NCBI GenBank assembly: GCA_005884005.1
Contig: VAWI01000021.1
Span: forward strand, 1 to 56,036
DNA length: 56,036 nt
Direction of reading: 5' to 3'
DNA from: Actinomycetota bacterium
GTDB taxonomy: Bacteria > Actinomycetota > Thermoleophilia > Gaiellales > Gaiellaceae
In this document: positions 51,547 to 56,036 of the stretch, piece after piece
Numbering within the stretch: position 1 is the first letter of the stretch
Layout: each line of letters opens with the position of its first letter
Notes under the pieces: generated by a model
Database searches by the model: none
What the model was told of the DNA's origin: nothing
Seen by the model: only the letters and a program-made list of their open reading frames with translations
Translations under genes and position numbers: made by a program

Positions 51547-52155
51547 CTAGTTCGCGTACTCGAACGGTGCGAACACGGAATGCCGGCCGGCGAGATCGAA
51601 GTTGATCCCCGGCGCCTCGACCTTTATCCGCTCGTTGGTGGCGATCTCGCCGTCGGCCCAGATGAAGCCGCCTTCCTTGACGATCCTGACGTTGTTCTCC
51701 TCGCCGCTCACGGGGCTTCGAAGCGGTGTCATGACCGCGTCAGCGATCCCATCGATCGAGATGCGCGAGCTCTTCCCGAAGACCGTGAGCTCGACCGAGA
51801 CGCGGTCGACCGCGGACGGCGCCCCGAAGGTCGAGTTGAAGATCTCGAAGAACGAGTAGCCCTCCTCCCCGCGCCAGATCCGGGCGAGCGCTTCGTACTG
51901 CTCGTCCGAATCGCAGTCCACGTAGGCATGCCCGCGGCCGCCGCCCTCGTGGATGGCACCCGGCCACCAAAGGGCCCAGGCCACCTGTGAGCCCGAGAGG
52001 TCGAGCCCGTCGAAGGCACCGTCCTCGATCCGGTGGGCGAGGAGCGCCTGACAATTTCCCTCCGCGGAGTTCGGAGAGCCCTTGAAGTTGCAGCCGCAGC
52101 CGGGATCGCAGCTGCAGAACTCGAGATACGTCCCCGAAAGCTTCCAGCCGGCCAT
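51547..52155 (-). CDS. DUF1326 domain protein
   Basis: The 202-residue protein starts MAGWKLSGTYLEFCSCDPGC with the CSCDPGCGC cysteine cluster and shares the DUF1326 pattern (WALWWPGAIHEGGGRG and YVDCDSDEQYEALARIWRGE). The cysteines may bind a metal. The function is unknown. It lies 30 nt after the cupin gene and may be co-transcribed with it. Confidence 0.85.
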   Translation of the reverse strand: MAGWKLSGTYLEFCSCDPGCGCNFKGSPNSAEGNCQALLAHRIEDGAFDGLDLSGSQVAWALWWPGAIHEGGGRGHAYVDCDSDEQYEALARIWRGEEGYSFFEIFNSTFGAPSAVDRVSVELTVFGKSSRISIDGIADAVMTPLRSPVSGEENNVRIVKEGGFIWADGEIATNERIKVEAPGINFDLAGRHSVFAPFEYAN

Positions 52156-52185
52156 TTCTGTTCGTGACGCTATCGCGCCGGCCAG

Positions 52186-52542
52186 TTAGACGCCGAATCG
52201 ACGCGCTGCGGAGTCGAACTCGTCGAACTGGACGATCGTGCAGCCTTCGTCCGTCCAGGCATCGTGGCCCGCGGGAACCAGGAAAACGCTGCCCGCTTTC
52301 GTATCGAGCTCGGTTCCGTCATCCGTCCGGACTTGCATCGAACCGTCGATCACATAGCCGACATGTGTGTCGCCGCAGCTATCCGCACCCATCTTCTCCG
52401 AGAACCTCCAGCCGGCCGGATACGTGGCCCGCTTGACCTTCATGTCGCCTAGATGGACGACGTCGATCATGACGCCGCCTTTTTCAGCCTGCTCGTCGGG
52501 TTGGTCGAAGGTCCGGCTCGCGGCTTTGCTCATGGTGGCCAT
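52186..52542 (-). CDS. Single-domain cupin
   Basis: The 118-residue protein has a small beta-barrel with GWRFSEKMGADSCGDTHVGYVI and VFLVPAGHDAWTDEGC. The usual histidines are partly replaced, so metal binding is uncertain. It starts MATMSKAASR with AAGGAGAG before it. The function is unknown. Confidence 0.7.
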   Translation of the reverse strand: MATMSKAASRTFDQPDEQAEKGGVMIDVVHLGDMKVKRATYPAGWRFSEKMGADSCGDTHVGYVIDGSMQVRTDDGTELDTKAGSVFLVPAGHDAWTDEGCTIVQFDEFDSAARRFGV

Positions 52543-52784
52543 TGATCTCTCCTTTTCGAGGTTGCCGTCGCGGCGAGCCTACTCCTACCTCGTGGGGCTT
52601 CCAAGCCATGTCCCGCAACAGGTCCACCCGGAGGCGACGTCTCAGCCGTGGTCTGTGACCCCGTGCGCTTGAAAGAAAACGTCACAAGATCGGCGCGAAG
52701 CCGGCGCCAATCAATGCGTCTTTTACCGCTACCGTCGGCGGCGGGCCCAACGCAAACCCCCACCCTCTTGGGTGGGCGCAAACG
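52543..52784. other. Intergenic region between the cupin gene and the next unknown gene
   Basis: No gene is visible in these 242 bases. A 7-bp stem CCCACCC/GGGTGGG lies at 52759-52776, just past the stop of the minus-strand gene at 52785, and probably ends its transcript. The stretch 52665-52735 is AT-richer than its surroundings and may hold the promoter of the cupin-DUF1326 pair. Confidence 0.4.
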
Positions 52785-53120
52785 TCACGCGTCCGGCTGC
52801 GCCGGCGCCGCCGCAATCGCTCCGGGGCGGTCGGCGACTCCGACCTCGTACACCCGGAGCCCGACGCGCTGGCCCTTGAGCGAGTCCGCGTACGCCTCCG
52901 GGAAACTCGCCAGCGCCGGCTCCGAAGCCTCGATCGCCTCGCGCGTCTCGAAGAACGTGATCCCGATGCTCTTACCCGCCTCTCGATCCACGAGCGCGAG
53001 GAAGGCCTTCGACTCCGGCAGCACCTCCGAATGCCGGCGAGACCGCTCGTCGAGGCGGCGGATCAACTCGTCGATCTGCGCCGGATCGTGTCCCTCGAAA
53101 AACGCGATGCGCGCGTACAT
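52785..53120 (-). CDS. Small antibiotic-monooxygenase-like (dimeric alpha/beta barrel) protein
   Basis: The 111-residue protein MYARIAFFEGHDPAQIDEL has the ABM-like pattern with SKAFLALVDREAGKSIGITFFET and a C-terminal VGLRVYEVGVAD strand. The function is unknown. ATG 53120 is preceded by GAGGTGAAGTC; the open frame upstream does not look like this family. Confidence 0.6.
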   Translation of the reverse strand: MYARIAFFEGHDPAQIDELIRRLDERSRRHSEVLPESKAFLALVDREAGKSIGITFFETREAIEASEPALASFPEAYADSLKGQRVGLRVYEVGVADRPGAIAAAPAQPDA

Positions 53121-53152
53121 GACTTCACCTCCGTCCAGGTCGTGACCCGAAC

Positions 53153-53341
53153 CTAATCGACGCGGCCGCGCATGAGGCGAAGCGTCCGGACGAACGGCGC
53201 GGCTGCCACGCCTCCGACCAACGCGGCAAGATTGAGGACGTTCGTCGTCGTGCAGGTCCGACAGGCGTTGCAGCACGTCGGCGCCATCTCCGCGTAGCGA
53301 TTCAGCAGCGGCACCCACCGGCCAGCACGCGCTCTGATCAT
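53153..53341 (-). CDS. Small Cys-rich protein with a hydrophobic segment
   Basis: The 62-residue ORF contains CCNACRTCTTT near residue 23 followed by a hydrophobic stretch LNLAALVGGVAAAPFV and a basic tail. It might be a small membrane or metal-binding protein. Coding support is only length and composition. Confidence 0.4.
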   Translation of the reverse strand: MIRARAGRWVPLLNRYAEMAPTCCNACRTCTTTNVLNLAALVGGVAAAPFVRTLRLMRGRVD

Positions 53342-53373
53342 CCTCCAAGTCTAGGAGGGTTTTGGCCGGAGAG

Positions 53374-53772
53374 TCACGCCGGCCAGAGATCGCCCTCCAC
53401 GAGCTCGACCGAATTGCCGGCCGGGTCACGGAAATAGATCGACCTCCCGCCACGATCCCACTCGATCTCGCGCTCGATCTCGATCCCGCGGCCGCGCAGC
53501 GTCTCCGCGCACACATCAAGGGTGCCGTCCTCGACGCTAAAGGCGATGTGGCCCGCGCCGCTCGCCCCATGCGACGGCACCGGCCGCCCGGGCCGGGACG
53601 CACGCGACGGGTCGAAGATCAGCAACACACCGCGGTCGTCGAGCCGAAATCCTGCCGCCAGCTCGTCGGGCCCGTCGACCAGCCGGAGTCCGAGCACGTC
53701 CGCGTAGAACGTGGCTGCCGCCGGGACGTCGGCCGCATACATAACTGTCTCGTAGACGCCCCTGATGGCCAC
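53374..53772 (-). CDS. VOC-superfamily (glyoxalase-like) protein
   Basis: The 132-residue protein VAIRGVYETVMYAADVPAAA is a VOC fold with FYADVLGLRL, GHIAFSVEDG and FRDPAGNSVELVEG. Such proteins bind a metal and act as dioxygenases, lyases or resistance proteins. Start GTG 53772 lies opposite another VOC gene at 53824, with 51 nt between. Confidence 0.8.
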   Translation of the reverse strand: MAIRGVYETVMYAADVPAAATFYADVLGLRLVDGPDELAAGFRLDDRGVLLIFDPSRASRPGRPVPSHGASGAGHIAFSVEDGTLDVCAETLRGRGIEIEREIEWDRGGRSIYFRDPAGNSVELVEGDLWPA

Positions 53773-53823
53773 GCTCGGATTCAACCACGCCCCCGCTTTG
53801 ACCCCGCTGGCTACGCTCGTTCC

Positions 53824-54267
53824 GTGCCGCGACTCGTCGGGATCAACCACGTCGCGCTCGAGGTCGAGAGCATCGACGACGCGCTCGAGTTCTACGGCGG
53901 GATCTTCGATCTCGAGCTCCGTGGACGCTCGCCGAACATGGCCTTCATCGACATCGGCGACCAGTTCATCGCGCTCGCGGAGGGCAGAACTCAGCCGCCG
54001 GACCGCCGCCGTCACTTCGGTCTGGTCGTCGACGACAAGGAGGCGACGCGCCAGGCGCTCGCCGATGCCGGCGCGCAGATCCAATCTGGACGCGGTCTCG
54101 ATTTCATCGACCCCTGGGGCAACCACGTCCAGGTCGTCGACTACCGCGACGTCCAGTTCTCGAAGGCGCCGGAGGTTCTGCGCGGCATGGACCTTGATGA
54201 CCTGGCCAAGTCGGAGAAGGCGGTCGCAGAGCTCCGCGAGAAAGGACTGACCGGGCCGGCCGGCTAG
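53824..54267 (+). CDS. VOC-superfamily (glyoxalase-like) protein
   Basis: The 147-residue protein MPRLVGINHVALEVESIDDA contains FYGGIFDLELRG, FIDIGDQFIALAEG and FIDPWGNHVQVVDYRD, the VOC pattern with a likely metal-binding His/Glu set. The function is unknown. It is followed after 10 nt by the frameshifted LanC-like gene, and probably shares its promoter. Confidence 0.8.
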   Translation: MPRLVGINHVALEVESIDDALEFYGGIFDLELRGRSPNMAFIDIGDQFIALAEGRTQPPDRRRHFGLVVDDKEATRQALADAGAQIQSGRGLDFIDPWGNHVQVVDYRDVQFSKAPEVLRGMDLDDLAKSEKAVAELREKGLTGPAG

Positions 54268-54277
54268 AGGTTTTGTT

Positions 54278-55470
54278 GTGCTCTTCGATCCGGCGAGCCA
54301 CGAGCCACTGCTCGACAGGCCCTGGAGCGAATCGCAAGCGCGCGCGACCATAGCCGCGATCGTCGCCGACGCCGAGAGCGCCTTCGACGAGCAGGCGCTG
54401 TGGCCCGGGCATCCACTCGACGAAGACGGCGATCCGCTGCCGCCGCTCGCGTCGATCTACCTGGGTGCCAGCGGTGTCGTCTGGGCTCTGGACGAGCTTG
54501 GCGCCTCGGCGCGGCAGAGCTCCTACGCAGCTGGGCGCCGACAGCCGTCGCGCTGCACGAGCGCTACGTTGCCCATCCCGACTTCGAAGAGGAGCTCGGG
54601 CTCGGCGGCCCGGTGCCGTCGTTTTGGACGGGCGAATCCGGGATCCTGCTCGTCGCCCACCGGCTAGCCCCCGAAGCCTGGCAGGAAGAACGGCTGCTGG
54701 CCTGCATCCAGGCCAACGTCGCAAACCCGAGCTGGGAGTTGATGTGGGGATCGCCGGGCACGATGCTCGCGGCGCAGGTGATGCACGAGCGGACCGGTGC
54801 GGAGCGCTGGGTCGAGGCGTGGCGCGAGTCGGCGGACCGGCTTTGGCAAGAGTGGCGCGGCGAGCTCTGGCTCCAGGATCTCTACGGCAGAACCGCTCAC
54901 ATTCTCGGTCCCGCGCACGGCTTCGTCGGCAACGTTCATGCGCTCGCACGCGGACGGCTGCTCGACAAGGGTCGGCGGAACGAGCTCGAGCGGCGTGCCG
55001 TCGCGGCGGCGGCCAGGCACGCGCAGCGAGCCAACGGCCTCGTTCAGTGGCCGCCGTCGCTCGAGCCCGGGAAGTCGACCGAAATCCGCACGCAGTGGTG
55101 CCACGGCGCGCCGGGGATCGTCGCCTCACTCGCGCCGGTTGCCCCACGCGACCAGCAACTCACGGAGTTGCTCGTCGGCGGCGGCGAGCTCACCTGGCGC
55201 GCCGGGCCGCTCGCCAAGGGCCCCGGTCTCTGCCACGGCACCGCCGGGAACGGCTACGCGTTCCTGAAGCTTTTCGAGCGCAGCGGCGACGAACTCTGGC
55301 TAGACCGAGCGCGCGGCTTCGCGATGCACGCCGCAGCTCAGGTCGAGCGGATGCGCAGCACCTACGGCCGTGGCCGCTACACGCTGTGGACGGGGGATCT
55401 CGGTACCGCGCTCTACCTCCAATGCTGCATCTCAGCGGAAGCCGCTGTGCCGACACTCGACAGCTGCTGA
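54278..55470 (+). pseudogene. LanC-like cyclase gene, frameshifted near 54505-54520
   Basis: The N-terminal part (frame from 54278) reads SIYLGASGVVWALDELG, the LanC early motif. After about 54510 homology continues in the frame one base earlier (AELLRSWAPTAVALHERY and onward). The C-terminal part has both zinc-binding CHG motifs (QWCHGAPGIV and LCHGTAGNGYAFLKL) and a likely end at 55470. Joined, it would make about 397 residues, near the LanC-like length. The break may be a real mutation or a one-base sequence error in a GC-rich stretch. No lanthipeptide precursor or dehydratase gene is near. Confidence 0.7.
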
Positions 55471-55528
55471 GCACGACGTAGTCGCGGTTTCCTTCCTTGG
55501 GCGCGAATCGGCTGTCGCCGCCGGGGCC

Positions 55529-55888
55529 TTACGCGACTGAGAGCTCGGAGCTGTAGCTCGACAGGAGCTCGGGCAGCGTCATCTCCGGCGGGTTGTTGAG
55601 ATCGACACCCGTGGAATCAGCGAGCCGCTGCTTGAACCAGAGATCGAAGTCGTTCTGCGACCCCGAAAAGCGTGTCAGCGCTTCGCCGAAGTCATCGCTC
55701 TCGATGTACGCGACGAGCGTGTCGCCGCCCGGTGTCCCGGCGAGAAACCAGACTTCCTTTGTGATGCCGATCCGCTCTTCTGAGGCGGCATAGTCGGCCA
55801 TGCGCGACTTCTCCAGCTCGTCCATGAACTCGCGGGCGTCGTCGCTCTTTCCTGGTTGCACCGGAACTACGAGACAGATCTGATCCAT
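55529..55888 (-). CDS. Small hypothetical protein (dimeric alpha/beta barrel-like)
   Basis: The 119-residue protein starts MDQICLVVPVQPGKSDDARE and shows a ferredoxin-like pattern with ITKEVWFLAGTPGGDTLVAY and LTRFSGSQNDFDLWFKQRL. AGGAGG lies 10 nt before ATG 55888 and only 1 nt before the alternative ATG 55897, so the shorter form is preferred. The function is unknown. Confidence 0.6.
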   Translation of the reverse strand: MDQICLVVPVQPGKSDDAREFMDELEKSRMADYAASEERIGITKEVWFLAGTPGGDTLVAYIESDDFGEALTRFSGSQNDFDLWFKQRLADSTGVDLNNPPEMTLPELLSSYSSELSVA

Positions 55889-55983
55889 CGTCCCCATTCC
55901 TCCTTTTTGCCCCCGACGCCACCGAGTCTGCTCCGTCGGCGCGGCGAACGCAAGCCGGGGTTCTCGGGGGGGGCGACTTGGCG

Positions 55984-56036
55984 TCAGACGACCGCGGCCT
56001 CGCCGAGCAAGGCCTTTGCCTCGGCGAAAAAGTCCG
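55984..56036 (-). CDS. C-terminal end of a gene cut by the window edge
   Basis: The minus-strand reading ends DFFAEAKALLGEAAVV before a TGA at 55984-55986. Only about 17 codons are visible. It could be a true C-terminus or chance; the neighbouring gene direction makes a real gene likely. Confidence 0.3.
   Translation of the reverse strand, partial: DFFAEAKALLGEAAVV

Noticed and set aside
1-56036. tRNA, rRNA, CRISPR array or prophage
   Set aside because: No cloverleaf, ribosomal RNA core, regular spaced repeat array or phage/transposase gene was recognised.

Overview
The window reads as chromosomal DNA of a high-GC actinobacterium. Gene content (DUF3352 lipoproteins, a GYD-domain protein, a DUF4242/SCO4226-like protein, a zinc-finger cyclase-AAA protein, a PTS-type dihydroxyacetone kinase) and dense intergenic palindromes suggest the class Thermoleophilia (Gaiellales/Solirubrobacterales type). 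That placement is inference; no rRNA or other phylogenetic marker was compared. No rRNA, tRNA, CRISPR array, transposase or prophage gene was found. Almost every base is coding, with many 1-4 nt start/stop overlaps and many GTG starts.

Layout. (1) 1-12.6 kb, minus strand: a long housekeeping run read right to left: priA, def, fmt, rsmB, rpe, ribD, a small unknown gene, ribE, a DUF3237-like gene, ribBA, ribH (with an unusual acidic N-terminal tail), rpmB, an Asp23-family gene, a FakA-like DAK2 gene and a receiver-only response regulator. (2) 12.7-18.7 kb: a ZIP metal transporter divergent from a DtxR/MntR-type repressor with a likely operator between them, then metK downstream of two tandem DUF3352 lipoprotein genes. 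(3) 18.9-33 kb, plus strand: a glycerol/glycerol-3-phosphate island: aquaglyceroporin, dhaK, dhaL, glpK, glpA, glpB, glpC, a DhaM-HPr-EI fusion, then pgsA, an NAD-dependent epimerase and plsY. Glycerol uptake, phosphorylation and oxidation therefore sit beside two genes that spend glycerol-3-phosphate on phospholipid. (4) 33-45 kb: a secreted Asp-box propeller protein, an aldo/keto reductase, der, cmk, aroA, tyrA, a cyclase-AAA protein, aroF and trpS. (5) 45-56 kb: a secreted phosphoesterase, an rluB-type pseudouridine synthase, scpAB, lgt, and a tail of small accessory genes (DUF1326, cupin, two VOC proteins, a frameshifted LanC-like gene).

The strongest unexplained signal is a three-copy element of 156-172 nt (7212-7383, 14329-14484, 32988-33157). 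It has a long terminal stem, an internal hairpin and a conserved core. The third copy replaces both stems with different sequence that still pairs. All eight non-Watson-Crick positions in these two stems become G-U pairs on one and the same relative strand. This is what a structured RNA would leave behind. Copy 1 also supplies the end of rpe and the likely ribosome-binding site of ribD. Two other intergenic palindrome families (GGGACAGTCCC type and GGGGGAACC type) and a set of three 43-nt units at 42.75-42.96 kb are also present.
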